Shown here piece after piece: positions 29,139 through 39,075 of a DNA stretch of 44,323 nucleotides; position 1 is the stretch's first letter, and every line of letters starts with the position of its first letter. The stretch is from Patescibacteria group bacterium. Its GTDB lineage: Bacteria; Patescibacteriota; Minisyncoccia; Phycocordibacterales; UBA1006. The stretch spans positions 1-44,323 of the forward strand of contig JAQBQS010000009.1 in assembly GCA_028286885.1 (NCBI GenBank), given 5' to 3'. The position numbers were made by a program, and so were the translations under genes. Under the pieces are notes generated by a model. The model worked only from the letters and a program-made list of their open reading frames with translations. It was not told the origin of the DNA and made no database searches.

Positions 29139-30242
29139 TTACTCAACAGGAACGAGAAGTTCTTTTCTCATGGCGGCAAATTTCTTCATGGATTTCGCCG
29201 GTGCGATGTAATTCTTTTCCGCCTTGAGGAACTCGAGGTTTTGCTTCAGGATGCTAAGCTCCATGGCATGCAGCGCGTCGGTACTTGTCCCGTGCTCCTT
29301 GAGGAGATCGCGAAACTCTTCATGCGACACCCAGATGACCGGATTGTTCACATAGAGCGAAGAATGGTGGAACATGATTCCCTCAGGAGTGAACGAAAAT
29401 GATGGAATTCCGTCCAATTTGACACTGTTAATGAGCTGGTTCGCCTGATGAATATTGATATCCTTCTTTGACATCTCTTTTGGGTATCGAGGTATCGTGA
29501 TCATGCGTCCGTGCACAAACATCTTGAGGTTCCTATCGGAGGGGAATGAGTCCATCAGAAGCGAGTTGTACACGATAGGAGCTATGTACTGCATGAGGGT
29601 GAACTTTTTCTGAACCAACTTCGGAAAATCTTTTGTCTCCAAAATTTTATAGAGTACCTGATTGTAAATGCGCGATTGACGCGCCTCGATCATCATGAGT
29701 TCCTTGTTAAACGATTTGTACGGAACCATGTTCGAATGGACTTCAACTTCAATAATGCGTTTCTTGGTATAGATCTTGAGTTCTCTCATGAGAGCCAGGA
29801 GATCGTAGATGAGTTCGCTTTCTTCTTTTGTCATGCGAAACGCATCTTTTGGATAGAACGTGCCGGAGATGCTCTCGAGTTTGAATTCCTTCGAATGGTT
29901 TTCGAGTCCCAGGAGTTGTTCTTTCGTGACATTCAGAAGTTCGGCAAATGACATCGCGTCTTTTGGATCGAAACCGTAGCGCAGTGTTTTAAAGCGCGAA
30001 AAGTCGGATACGAGATTTGAGATATGTGATTGCATATCCTGAACCGGGCCGGCATATACCATCCCATGGGAGATGTTGAGATTGATCATGATCTCCTCAA
30101 AAAGCTTGTATGATGCCAGAACTTCAGGGTTTGTTGATCCTGTATTCTTGACATCTTCACGGCGTGAGAGAGGACAGAGACTGCAACCCGCGGCGCACGA
30201 TTGGCTGGTTGGAAAGATTTCCATTTCGATTATTTTCTTCAT
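29139..30242 (-). CDS. Radical-SAM-like protein (divergent)
   Basis: CAAGCSLCPLSR (Cx3Cx2C) near the N-terminus; start at MKKIIEMEIF after leader gcgcaaacaaataccattacaa. Confidence 0.55.
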   Translation of the reverse strand: MKKIIEMEIFPTSQSCAAGCSLCPLSRREDVKNTGSTNPEVLASYKLFEEIMINLNISHGMVYAGPVQDMQSHISNLVSDFSRFKTLRYGFDPKDAMSFAELLNVTKEQLLGLENHSKEFKLESISGTFYPKDAFRMTKEESELIYDLLALMRELKIYTKKRIIEVEVHSNMVPYKSFNKELMMIEARQSRIYNQVLYKILETKDFPKLVQKKFTLMQYIAPIVYNSLLMDSFPSDRNLKMFVHGRMITIPRYPKEMSKKDINIHQANQLINSVKLDGIPSFSFTPEGIMFHHSSLYVNNPVIWVSHEEFRDLLKEHGTSTDALHAMELSILKQNLEFLKAEKNYIAPAKSMKKFAAMRKELLVPVE

Positions 30243-30330
30243 TTGTAATGGTATTTGTTTGCGCGAGAATATCATCTATTTATCACCAAGTCAAGTATGA
30301 CTAACTCGCGAGCTCTAATATAATGAATGC

Positions 30331-30858
30331 ATGTTTTCAGATCCTCAAAAGATAATCGATTCGCTGCCGATTGAGATCGGTTCGTCCGTTGCCGATCTCG
30401 GAGCGGGAACCGGAGCGTGGAGCATTTTACTTGCCAAGAAAGTCGGATCGACGGGGAAGGTCTACGCATGCGAAGTCCAGAAGGACATGCTCGTTCGCAT
30501 TGAAAACGAAGCAAAGCAGCATAATATAACTAATATCCAGACTGTCTGGTCAAACGTTGAAAATCATCAGGGAACAAAACTGCGCGACGCGTCCGTTGAT
30601 TGGGCGATCGCGGCGAACGTTCTGTTTCAAGTTGAAGACCAGCCGGGCTTTATCAAGGAAATTTCGCGAATTCTAAAACCCGGGGGCAAATGCCTTCTTG
30701 TCGATTGGAAGGAAAGTTTCGGAAATCTCGGTCCGCACGAAAAGGATGTTGTGAGCGAAACCGAGGCGACGGAACAGTTCGCCATTGCCGGACTGCGCAG
30801 GACGCAATCCGTAATCGATGGCGGTTCCCACCATTACGCGATTATCTTTGCAAAGTAA
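30331..30858 (+). CDS. Class I SAM-dependent methyltransferase (UbiE-like)
   Basis: SVADLGAGTGAWSILLAKKVGSTGKVYACEVQKDML...ILKPGGKCLLVDWKE. Confidence 0.85.
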   Translation: MFSDPQKIIDSLPIEIGSSVADLGAGTGAWSILLAKKVGSTGKVYACEVQKDMLVRIENEAKQHNITNIQTVWSNVENHQGTKLRDASVDWAIAANVLFQVEDQPGFIKEISRILKPGGKCLLVDWKESFGNLGPHEKDVVSETEATEQFAIAGLRRTQSVIDGGSHHYAIIFAK

Positions 30859-30862
30859 AGTT

Positions 30863-32209
30863 ATGAAAAAATTCTCCATTTTTCAAATCGTAGTGTACGT
30901 GCTGTGCATCATCGGCATTATTTTCGCCATTCTCATTTTCTCCGGAAAAATTTCAGTCGGCAAGGATTCGAAGTCATCAGTTTCAGGAACCGTTACGATG
31001 TGGGGAACGCTCCCGTCTGAAACTATGGGAAATGCGCTTGCCCTTGTTGCCGGCGCATATCCCGATCTGCATGTCGTGTATTCCCAAAAAGATCCCGCAA
31101 CGATGCAGTCGGATTTTGTGAATGCGCTGGCATCGGGAACGGGGCCTGATTTGATCCAGCTCAGTCCCGCGGATGTCGTCAAGAATTCCGACAAGCTTCT
31201 GACGATCCCGTTTGCGAGCCTGCCGCAGAACACTTACTTGAATACGTTTGTCGATGAGTCGGCGCTTTATTTGAATTCTACGGGAACCGTGGGACTCCCG
31301 ATCTTCATCGATCCGATGGTGATGTATTACAATCGCGACCTTCTCGCCTCGTCGTTTTCCGTATCGGCTCCCAAAACCTGGGACGATGTCGTTGCGCTCA
31401 ACAAGAAAATGACGACCAAGGATGATGCGGGACAGCTTTCGGTTGAAACAGTCGCGCTCGGCACATATTCCAATATCACGCATGCCAAGGAGTTGTTGGC
31501 GCTTCTCGCATTCCAGACAGGCAACAGCTTGGTCAAGATAAATCCGGCAACGAACAAATATGCGTCGCAGTTTGCTACTATTGATCCGAAAACGGGAGCA
31601 TCCATTGCAACGGTATTTAGATACTATACGCAATTTGCGAATCCATCGGACGCGGATCATTATTCATGGAACGATTCGCTGCCGCTTGATTCTACGCAGT
31701 TTATCGCCGGAAGGCTTGGCCTCTATTTCGGATATGCGAGCGAACTTGCTTCTATCCGTGCCAAGAATCCGAATCTCAATTTCGCCGTTGCGGCAATGCC
31801 GCAGTCGAGCAAGTTCCCGACGAAGGCAACCTATGGAAAAATGATCGGGGTCGGCATTACGAAAATTTCCAAGAATCAGGCGCTTGGCGTGATGGTAGCG
31901 AACTTGATGGCAAGCCAGACGTTCATCAATTCTTATTTTATCTTCGATACGACGCTCGCGCCTGCGCGCAAGGACATGCTTGCGGCAGACCAGTCAGGAG
32001 ATGCTACCAAGGCGCTCGTGTATAACTCGGCGATCATTGCGCGCGGTTGGCTCGATCCAGATCCCGCACAGACAAATGATCTCTTCAAGAGGTTTGTCAC
32101 GCAGATTAATGCCGGACTCATCCTGCCCGAAGGAGTTCTCTCAGGAGGCAATTCATTGATCCAAGGAATCCTTGATAGCTTCCAGAAGGATCCGGCGCCC
32201 GTATCCTAA
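30863..32209 (+). CDS. ABC-type sugar substrate-binding protein, family 1-like, N-terminal TM anchor
   Basis: VTMWGTLPSETMGNALALVAGAYPDLHVVYSQKDPATMQSDFVNALASGTGPDLIQLSPADV; GLPIFIDPMVMYYNRDLL. Confidence 0.85.
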   Translation: MKKFSIFQIVVYVLCIIGIIFAILIFSGKISVGKDSKSSVSGTVTMWGTLPSETMGNALALVAGAYPDLHVVYSQKDPATMQSDFVNALASGTGPDLIQLSPADVVKNSDKLLTIPFASLPQNTYLNTFVDESALYLNSTGTVGLPIFIDPMVMYYNRDLLASSFSVSAPKTWDDVVALNKKMTTKDDAGQLSVETVALGTYSNITHAKELLALLAFQTGNSLVKINPATNKYASQFATIDPKTGASIATVFRYYTQFANPSDADHYSWNDSLPLDSTQFIAGRLGLYFGYASELASIRAKNPNLNFAVAAMPQSSKFPTKATYGKMIGVGITKISKNQALGVMVANLMASQTFINSYFIFDTTLAPARKDMLAADQSGDATKALVYNSAIIARGWLDPDPAQTNDLFKRFVTQINAGLILPEGVLSGGNSLIQGILDSFQKDPAPVS

Positions 32210-32273
32210 AAAAAGACCGCAATCCGTTGTGGTCTTTTTGTTTTTTAATTTTTTGCAAGGTATACTGTCAGAC

Positions 32274-33824
32274 ATGAACAGACTCAAATCTTTTGCGCTC
32301 CTTCTCGCGTTCGGGCTTCTTGCAATGGCGCCCTACGCCCATGCCGCATTTACTGCGACTCCGACGCAGACCGTGAGTTCACTGACAGTCAGCTATCACT
32401 ATACCGGAACTCCGACCTCCGATATTCGAGTCTATTCATGGCTCGGCGTTGCAAGCTCGACAACTTGGATCGATCGCAACAATCTCTTGATTACGATTGG
32501 ACATTCCTCGACACCGGTGACGAAGGATTTTAGCGTCACCTATAACTTTTCGGCTCTCGGCCTGACGAACGGGACGAACTATGTTTACTATCTTGCTGAC
32601 GGAACGACCGATCAGTCTACCGTTCTTTCGGGGCCTGCGTATTTTACCGTCGGAGGAACCCAAAATCCGACAACACCTACAACTGGTCAGTATGCGTTTG
32701 CTGCAACAGGGCAGTTTGCCGGCCAAGCCCCTGGAACATTCCAAGAAGGTTTTACTGTTAAGCCGACGACTTCGCTTGCTCAGGCAACAACATTAACGCT
32801 TAAGACATTTGTGAACACGTCTTCGACAACGCTCGTATCAACGGATACGTTTCCAATTGGACCTGGCACGGGAACTGTTTCGCCAAGTACGAACGATCTC
32901 GGACCTGGCGATTATACTGCAGTCATTTACGAAGGAACCACGAGTGTCGGGAGTGTTGATTTCAAGATAACAAGCTCCGCGCCTGCAAATCCGTCAACTC
33001 CTCCCACGACGCCAGCAACTCCGCCTGCAGGACCTACGACTCCGATCACTCCCGCCGTTCAAGTCGGCAACACGCTCATAACCTATTTGCCTGGATATAC
33101 GATTACGAATACGGACGCGACACTTCCGGTCAAGATCAGCGTTGTTGTTGAGGCCCAGGTTAACTTGTCGGTGTATATGGCACCCCAGGGACAGAATCCT
33201 TCGGGAGGGCAGACTCTTGTCAATGAATTTATCAGGCCTTTCGTTCCAAAAAATACTTCGATTAAATTTACGGGGCTCACTGCCGGAACAACGTACGTCT
33301 TCACAATTAAAAATGAATCGACAGGCGACCATACAGCGCCTCTGCAATTTAGAACGACCGGCGGAACAGGAACGACAGGAGGATCATTCGGCGTTGTAGG
33401 AACGAATATTGTTAACGGCATTCCGACCGATGTGCCCGCCCTTGTCGATACCATTTCGGATAAGGGAATCGTTCCTAAGTGCGGTCGTACAGGCAGTGAT
33501 ACCGACACCGTTGGAACGCAGATGTGCGGATACAAGGATTTAATGCAGCTGATCGCGAACGTCATCCAGTTCGGACTCATCATGATCGGTCCGATTGTAG
33601 CGATCCTTGCGATGTATGCGGGTGCGATGATCATCTGGCTCGGCAGATTGCCTGATCCGACGAGCGAGCAGATGAAAACACTTAAGAAGTACAAAGCGAT
33701 GCTCGTCCGCGCCGCTATCGGGATCCTTATTATTGTCTTGGCATGGACGTTGATCGCTACAATCCTGCGGGAGCTTGGCGTCAAGTCGAACTACATCCTG
33801 CTCGACATCTTGAGCGGCAACTAA
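32274..33824 (+). CDS. Secreted surface protein with beta-rich ectodomain and C-terminal two-TM T4SS-pilin-like module
   Basis: Signal peptide MNRLKSFALLLAFGLLAMAPYAHA; C-terminus NVIQFGLIMIGPIVAILAMYAGAMIIWLG...AMLVRAAIGILIIVLAWTLIATIL. Confidence 0.7.
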   Translation: MNRLKSFALLLAFGLLAMAPYAHAAFTATPTQTVSSLTVSYHYTGTPTSDIRVYSWLGVASSTTWIDRNNLLITIGHSSTPVTKDFSVTYNFSALGLTNGTNYVYYLADGTTDQSTVLSGPAYFTVGGTQNPTTPTTGQYAFAATGQFAGQAPGTFQEGFTVKPTTSLAQATTLTLKTFVNTSSTTLVSTDTFPIGPGTGTVSPSTNDLGPGDYTAVIYEGTTSVGSVDFKITSSAPANPSTPPTTPATPPAGPTTPITPAVQVGNTLITYLPGYTITNTDATLPVKISVVVEAQVNLSVYMAPQGQNPSGGQTLVNEFIRPFVPKNTSIKFTGLTAGTTYVFTIKNESTGDHTAPLQFRTTGGTGTTGGSFGVVGTNIVNGIPTDVPALVDTISDKGIVPKCGRTGSDTDTVGTQMCGYKDLMQLIANVIQFGLIMIGPIVAILAMYAGAMIIWLGRLPDPTSEQMKTLKKYKAMLVRAAIGILIIVLAWTLIATILRELGVKSNYILLDILSGN

Positions 33825-33842
33825 TACACTATGAATATTATT

Positions 33843-35780
33843 ATGAAAAAATTACTCGCCATCTTCGCGCTCCTCATATCTGCAGTCGCCCTCGGCGTGC
33901 CGTCTCATTCGTTCGCAACGACGACTACGACGTCGAATTCTATTACTGCAGGAGGTTTAATGTCTCATCCTGGAAGTCTAACAACCACAGTTGATCAAAC
34001 AATGACGGCAGTCACCGTAAACTATCACTTTGTCGGAACACCTGACCAGTCTACAATCAAAGTGTATTCTTGGCTTGGCAGAATTTTGCCGAGCAGCAGC
34101 TGGCTTGACCGATCAAACCTTTTGATTACGATTCCGCAGTCCTCTTCACCTGTAACGAAGGATTTCAGCGTGACGTATGATTTTAATGCGCTCGGGCTTA
34201 TAAGCGGAGACCAATATGCCTTTTATTTGGCAACAGGGAAAACGGATAGTGATTTCCTGATAACGCCCCAAATGACCTTTACGGTTGGAGGAACAGGAGG
34301 GGGTTCATACACTTTCGTTGCAAACGGACAGTCTCCAGGCTCAACGACAGGAATGTATGATGAAAGATTTACCATTACTCCCACGGTTCCCCTTACTCAA
34401 CCGACCACGGTTAAGATACTTACTGAAATGACAGGCGGGAGTAATCCCCACACGCGAAACATTCCTAACATTGCAGTATCAGGCTCGAACCCTGTTTCTG
34501 TGACAATGGATGATCTGGCTCCGGGAACTTACCAAGCGCATCTTTTTGATGCCCATTCTGTGCAATTAATGTTGATTCCATTTACGATTACAGCAGGAGC
34601 CGGACAGGGTCCATACACGTTTACCGCAACCGGACAATTTGCGGGCCAAGCCCCCGGAACATTCCAAGAAGGATTTACGGTCAAGCCGACGACTTCGCTT
34701 GCCCAAGCGGTAACGCTGACGCTCAAGACGTTTATGAATGGAGCCGCAACAACATTGGTATCAACCGATACGTTTCCTATTGGGCCCGGAATTGCCGCAG
34801 TTTCGCCGAGCACGAACGACCTTGGACCCGGCGACTATACCGCCGTCATTTACGAGGGAGGAACGAGCGTCGGGAGCGCCGATTTCAAGATAACAAGTTC
34901 GGTTCCGGGAATCGTCCAAGTCATTTCGCATGTGAACGTTCCATCAACTACGGCGACGATCAGCGGAACCCTTGCCGCAACAGGCGCCGATATTCCGAAC
35001 GCTCATCTTGTCGTAAAATTCGGCGAAGACTTGTCGCATTTAACAATCTCTCCCAAGGTTGCCTTCAGCGGAACGATTCCGCACACGGGCGTTGCTTTTA
35101 CGGTTGCGAGCGACCCTTTTGATCCCGCCGTTTCAAACTTGTATTACTATCAGTTTGACGAAACCACCACGGGAACGACCCTTGGCCAAGGAAGCTTCTA
35201 TATCAATACTCCGGCTGACCAAGTAGGCGGAGCGATCAATCCGGGAGCACAGCCGGGAACGCCAACGAATCAGCCGCCTGCGTGCGTTGCCGGACCCTTT
35301 ACGGACGATACGACGAATGACAAATTATGTTCGACCGGCGCTACCGTGAAAGATCTCGTTAAAACAGCAGGAACCTGGACATGGAAATGCACGAGTTCGG
35401 TCATTGCTTATACTCCGGCATCCTGTACGGCAAGCGTGACGGCTGCCGCAGCCAAACCTTCGGACGATAAAAATCCTGACAACTTCCTCAAGAATCCATT
35501 GTCATCGAGCTTGAACTCGTTTCCCAAGATCATCGCGGCGATCGTCAACAACATCGTGCTCCCGATCATGATTCCGTTTATCGCGCTCATGCTCATCTAT
35601 TCCGGATTCCTGTTCGTGATTGCGCGCAAGAAGGGATCGACCGACGGATACGCTGTTGCCAAGAAGACCTTGATGTATACGATGATCGGTGCGGCGCTTG
35701 TCCTCGGAGCATTCGTCGTCTCAAACGCGCTTCAGGGAACGCTTAACGATCTTCTCGCTCCGACTACAACCACGCAATAA
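33843..35780 (+). CDS. Paralogous surface protein with beta-rich ectodomain and two-TM C-terminal module
   Basis: Shares GQFAGQAPGTFQEGFTVKPTTSLAQA..TLTLKTF...LGPGDYTAVIYEG and SWLGR...LLITI with the upstream gene. Confidence 0.7.
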   Translation: MKKLLAIFALLISAVALGVPSHSFATTTTTSNSITAGGLMSHPGSLTTTVDQTMTAVTVNYHFVGTPDQSTIKVYSWLGRILPSSSWLDRSNLLITIPQSSSPVTKDFSVTYDFNALGLISGDQYAFYLATGKTDSDFLITPQMTFTVGGTGGGSYTFVANGQSPGSTTGMYDERFTITPTVPLTQPTTVKILTEMTGGSNPHTRNIPNIAVSGSNPVSVTMDDLAPGTYQAHLFDAHSVQLMLIPFTITAGAGQGPYTFTATGQFAGQAPGTFQEGFTVKPTTSLAQAVTLTLKTFMNGAATTLVSTDTFPIGPGIAAVSPSTNDLGPGDYTAVIYEGGTSVGSADFKITSSVPGIVQVISHVNVPSTTATISGTLAATGADIPNAHLVVKFGEDLSHLTISPKVAFSGTIPHTGVAFTVASDPFDPAVSNLYYYQFDETTTGTTLGQGSFYINTPADQVGGAINPGAQPGTPTNQPPACVAGPFTDDTTNDKLCSTGATVKDLVKTAGTWTWKCTSSVIAYTPASCTASVTAAAAKPSDDKNPDNFLKNPLSSSLNSFPKIIAAIVNNIVLPIMIPFIALMLIYSGFLFVIARKKGSTDGYAVAKKTLMYTMIGAALVLGAFVVSNALQGTLNDLLAPTTTTQ

Positions 35781-35781
35781 T

Positions 35782-36162
35782 ATGAAACGACACATTACAA
35801 CTCTTTCTTTGTTCGTAGGCGGGCTTGCGTTCGGCATGATGATCAAGGTGGCATTCGCGCAGCAGGGAACTGCCGGCGGGACGTTCAACACGTTGGTTTC
35901 GACGGCCGGCAATTGGATTAGCGCCACAATCGTGCCAATGCTCGTTGCCATCGCGGTGTTAGTCTTCATGTTCAACATGATCATGTTCATCTTCAACTCG
36001 GACAATGAGGCTGAAAGGGCAAAGTTCAAGAAGTATTCGCTCAACTCGATCCTAGCGCTCTTCATCTTGCTTTGCGTGTGGGGTGTCGTCGGGATCTTCA
36101 CTCATACGTTTTTCAACAAGGATCCCGTTATTCCGCAATTGCCGACGAGCGATTCGGCATAA
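35782..36162 (+). CDS. T4SS/VirB2-like two-TM small pilin-like protein
   Basis: Signal peptide MKRHITTLSLFVGGLAFGMMIKVAFA; IVPMLVAIAVLVFMFNMIMFIFNSDNEAERAKFKKYSLNSILALFILLCVWGVVGI. Confidence 0.65.
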   Translation: MKRHITTLSLFVGGLAFGMMIKVAFAQQGTAGGTFNTLVSTAGNWISATIVPMLVAIAVLVFMFNMIMFIFNSDNEAERAKFKKYSLNSILALFILLCVWGVVGIFTHTFFNKDPVIPQLPTSDSA

Positions 36163-36224
36163 TGGAACATTAAAAAACGCACCCTTGGGAGGTGCGTTTT
36201 GCATTTGAACAAAATGCAAAAATG

Positions 36225-36605
36225 TTAGTGGGCTGCTCCACCTCCGCCACCTGCTGGGGGAGCGGCGGCTGCGGCAGCAGGTGCTGCGGCGGGACGCTTG
36301 TCAGGAGCAGTAGCTCTTTTAATCTTCATCTTTTGGATCTTAGTATTGTCGCCGAACTCATTGAGTCCGAGTACACTGTCGATCTCGTCTTTCGTTACGG
36401 CTTTGGCCATGGCAGCATCGTGGCATATACCTAGGAGTACGGAGTTTGTGATTCCGCGGTGCCTGCATGCCCATATAGCTTCCTCATAGTTACCGTCAGT
36501 GACAGCCTTTTTGATGCCTTTTTGGACATCCTCGTTTTTTTGATCGCGAACATCGAGGAATCCCTCGATTGTTTCTTTAAACTTGTCGCTTACTTTTTCA
36601 GCCAT
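36225..36605 (-). CDS. Hypothetical protein with Ala/Pro/Gly-rich C-terminal tail
   Basis: 126-aa ORF ending AAAPAAAAAAPPAGGGGGAAH; TTGACA-N17-TAAACT promoter. Confidence 0.6.
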   Translation of the reverse strand: MAEKVSDKFKETIEGFLDVRDQKNEDVQKGIKKAVTDGNYEEAIWACRHRGITNSVLLGICHDAAMAKAVTKDEIDSVLGLNEFGDNTKIQKMKIKRATAPDKRPAAAPAAAAAAPPAGGGGGAAH

Positions 36606-36889
36606 TTGATTGGTTTTTAGTTGAATAAATGAATTAAATACTTTCGGGAAGAGTTTATCATAATATTAGTATATTGTCAAGTATTCTAATCGCCAGAAAC
36701 CTTGATTTTAAAGGCAAAATAAGGGATTTCTATAAAACCCTTATAAATCAACACTCTAGGACAGATTTGGATGGGGAAGCTCTGAACTACTTGACAAATA
36801 TGTATGAATATGCTAAGATAGTAATAAGAGTAACCTCTGTAAACAAAATAATTTTTTAAACCAACAACAAACAAAAAAACAAAACAACA

Positions 36890-37636
36890 ATGAGAAATTA
36901 CAAAAACAACCTCGCAATGCTCGTAGTAGCAGTACTGATCATCGGCCTTTCATCATGTGCAAAGCAATGTACAGATGCATACGGTAATGCGGTTCAATGC
37001 CAGTCTGCTACCACAACCGGTACCTACTATCCTACTACCACTCCTACGAACGGCAACAACAACGGACAGAACACGCCGACCAATCCTTCAGCAGGATCCG
37101 GTGCTGCCCTGTTTATGGTAGACGTCACTGCGCTTAATATGGTGGGTGTCGCAGGCCAAGGCCAGTTCTATGCCGTAACCCCTGACTATGATCAGAACTG
37201 CGTGCCGGATGCTGACGCACTTGGCACTGCAGTGGACAAAAACAAGGTGCCTCTGTCAGGACTGATCTCATTTGATCAAGGAATCACTTCCTATCCTTCA
37301 GTGCTGATCTGCGATGCAGGTGTTGCCAATAGCTACAAGGGCTATCATGACCTAAACGGAGGAAACGTGATCGTCTCAGTGTTCAGCAGCAATGTGCCCT
37401 ACGGATACTCTATCAAGCCGGGCACTGTAAACTTGACTACAACCAATCTTTGCACGAAGACCAACTCTGGGATTTATGTAAAGACAACGGTTGGAAAAAC
37501 TGATCTGGCATCTCAAGACTCATGGGCAGCTATCAAGAACCTGAGCGACTCTACCAAGTCAACCAGGGAACTGATGAGCCCTGATGCTGAAAAGAACCGT
37601 GTCGATGCGTTTGTAAAGACGTACAAACATAACTGA
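36890..37636 (+). CDS. Putative lipoprotein
   Basis: Lipobox-like signal LAMLVVAVLIIGLSSC; TTGACA-N17-TAAGAT and leader aaaccaacaacaaacaaaaaaacaaaacaaca. Confidence 0.7.
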   Translation: MRNYKNNLAMLVVAVLIIGLSSCAKQCTDAYGNAVQCQSATTTGTYYPTTTPTNGNNNGQNTPTNPSAGSGAALFMVDVTALNMVGVAGQGQFYAVTPDYDQNCVPDADALGTAVDKNKVPLSGLISFDQGITSYPSVLICDAGVANSYKGYHDLNGGNVIVSVFSSNVPYGYSIKPGTVNLTTTNLCTKTNSGIYVKTTVGKTDLASQDSWAAIKNLSDSTKSTRELMSPDAEKNRVDAFVKTYKHN

Positions 37637-37644
37637 TCCTCAAA

Positions 37645-37682
37645 GGATCTCCAAAGCCACCTTACAAATAAGGTGGCTTTTT
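37645..37682 (+). terminator. Intrinsic terminator
   Basis: AAAGCCACCTTA caaa TAAGGTGGCTTTTTT. Confidence 0.85.
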
Positions 37683-37772
37683 TACTTGACAAAATATATA
37701 AAGTATGCTAATATATAAGAAGAGATCTTTCCATTAAAATACTATTCATAAACCAACAAAATTAATTAACAA

Positions 37773-38132
37773 ATGAAAAAACTAATCTTCTTCTTCGCAA
37801 TGATCTGTGCCGGAACAACAATGTCTGCCCAAACTAAACAAGGCTGGGTAAGTCAGGAAGGCATGCAAAGATGGCTGGGTCAATCGCAGTTCTATAACAG
37901 GACTGATGTTACTACCTACAACTGGATCCGCGTATCGTGGCTTCAGGGAGCGGATACGATATCTGCAAATGCTGCGATCAATGCCGGTGAAATCCAAAAC
38001 GGCATCAAGAAAGGAGATGCGGTTACGATCACGCTGATCAACAACGTGAATACTCCTGTCTGTCATACGGCAATAATAAATCCTGATCGGACAATGGTCC
38101 TAGGGTTCTCTATTTACGCCATCGCACAATGA
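37773..38132 (+). CDS. Secreted hypothetical protein
   Basis: Signal peptide MKKLIFFFAMICAGTTMSAQ; TTGACA-N17-TAATAT promoter and A/C-rich leader. Confidence 0.65.
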   Translation: MKKLIFFFAMICAGTTMSAQTKQGWVSQEGMQRWLGQSQFYNRTDVTTYNWIRVSWLQGADTISANAAINAGEIQNGIKKGDAVTITLINNVNTPVCHTAIINPDRTMVLGFSIYAIAQ

Positions 38133-38242
38133 AGCGTCCCCTTAAAGGTTATCCACTCGGATGACCTTTTTTATTTGCTTTTAATTTCCTTGTGGTATAC
38201 TTGGCGTATCCATTATTAAGGATTAACCGTTTCATACCAATC

Positions 38243-38617
38243 ATGAAAAAATTTCTCGCGTCATTATCAACTTTCGCCCTGATTCCTGCGCTCGCATCCG
38301 CGCAGATTATCGGAACATCCGGAACGACGGGATTGGGCAGCTTGGTTGTTCAGTTCAAGGGACTTCTCTCGGCATTGTTTCCAATTGCAATCGCAATCGG
38401 AGTGCTCGCGTTCTTCTACGAGCTCATCATGTTCATCGTTCACAAGAGCGACGACAAAGCTGAGAAATTCAAGAAGGGAATCCTGATGAGCCTCCTCGCC
38501 CTCTTCCTAATGTTCACATTCTTCGGACTTTTGAACGTTATTGCCAACACGCTCGGACTCTCTGGTGCCGTCGGACAGGGTGTTCAGTCAAACCAGATTC
38601 CAGCCGTTCAGCTATAA
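38243..38617 (+). CDS. T4SS/VirB2-like two-TM small pilin-like protein
   Basis: Signal peptide MKKFLASLSTFALIPALASAQ; ALFPIAIAIGVLAFFYELIMFIVHKSDDKAEKFKKGILMSLLALFLMFTFFGLLNVI. Confidence 0.65.
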   Translation: MKKFLASLSTFALIPALASAQIIGTSGTTGLGSLVVQFKGLLSALFPIAIAIGVLAFFYELIMFIVHKSDDKAEKFKKGILMSLLALFLMFTFFGLLNVIANTLGLSGAVGQGVQSNQIPAVQL

Positions 38618-38621
38618 TTGC

Positions 38622-38966
38622 ATGTTTTCCTGGCTGTATCCGATAACCGCATACGCCGCAAGCGATCCGATCAGCGTCAAATTGCTGGTTTTTCGGATCA
38701 GCTACTACATCTTAAACCCGCTCATCAAGGCCGGGTTTGTTGTAGCTTTCGTTTTCTTCATTTGGGGGATCATCAGCTACCTGAAAGATCGAAATGCAGG
38801 ACGCATCTGGGATACGTCGGCATTCGACAAGGATGGCAAGATGACAAGCAAGGCGGGCGACCAGATCGTCTACGGCTTGATCGGACTCTTTATCATGGTC
38901 TCGGCGTTTGGAATTCTCCATTACCTCAAAGATTTCATCGGATCAGGAATTCCTACTCCCTACTAA
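38622..38966 (+). CDS. Two-TM T4SS-pilin-like protein
   Basis: AGFVVAFVFFIWGIISYLKDRN...KAGDQIVYGLIGLFIMVSAFGILHYL. Confidence 0.6.
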   Translation: MFSWLYPITAYAASDPISVKLLVFRISYYILNPLIKAGFVVAFVFFIWGIISYLKDRNAGRIWDTSAFDKDGKMTSKAGDQIVYGLIGLFIMVSAFGILHYLKDFIGSGIPTPY

Positions 38967-39075
38967 CTCAAGTAGGCAAATAAAACTCTCACGTAATGTG
39001 AGGGTTTTATTTTTTAATTTCAAATAAAAAGCCCCTTACTTTGCAGTAAGGGGCTTGCAAGCTTTTCACTCGAGG

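Noticed and set aside
30863-32209. Complete ABC sugar transporter operon
   Set aside because: Only the substrate-binding-like protein is present; no permease or ATPase genes adjacent
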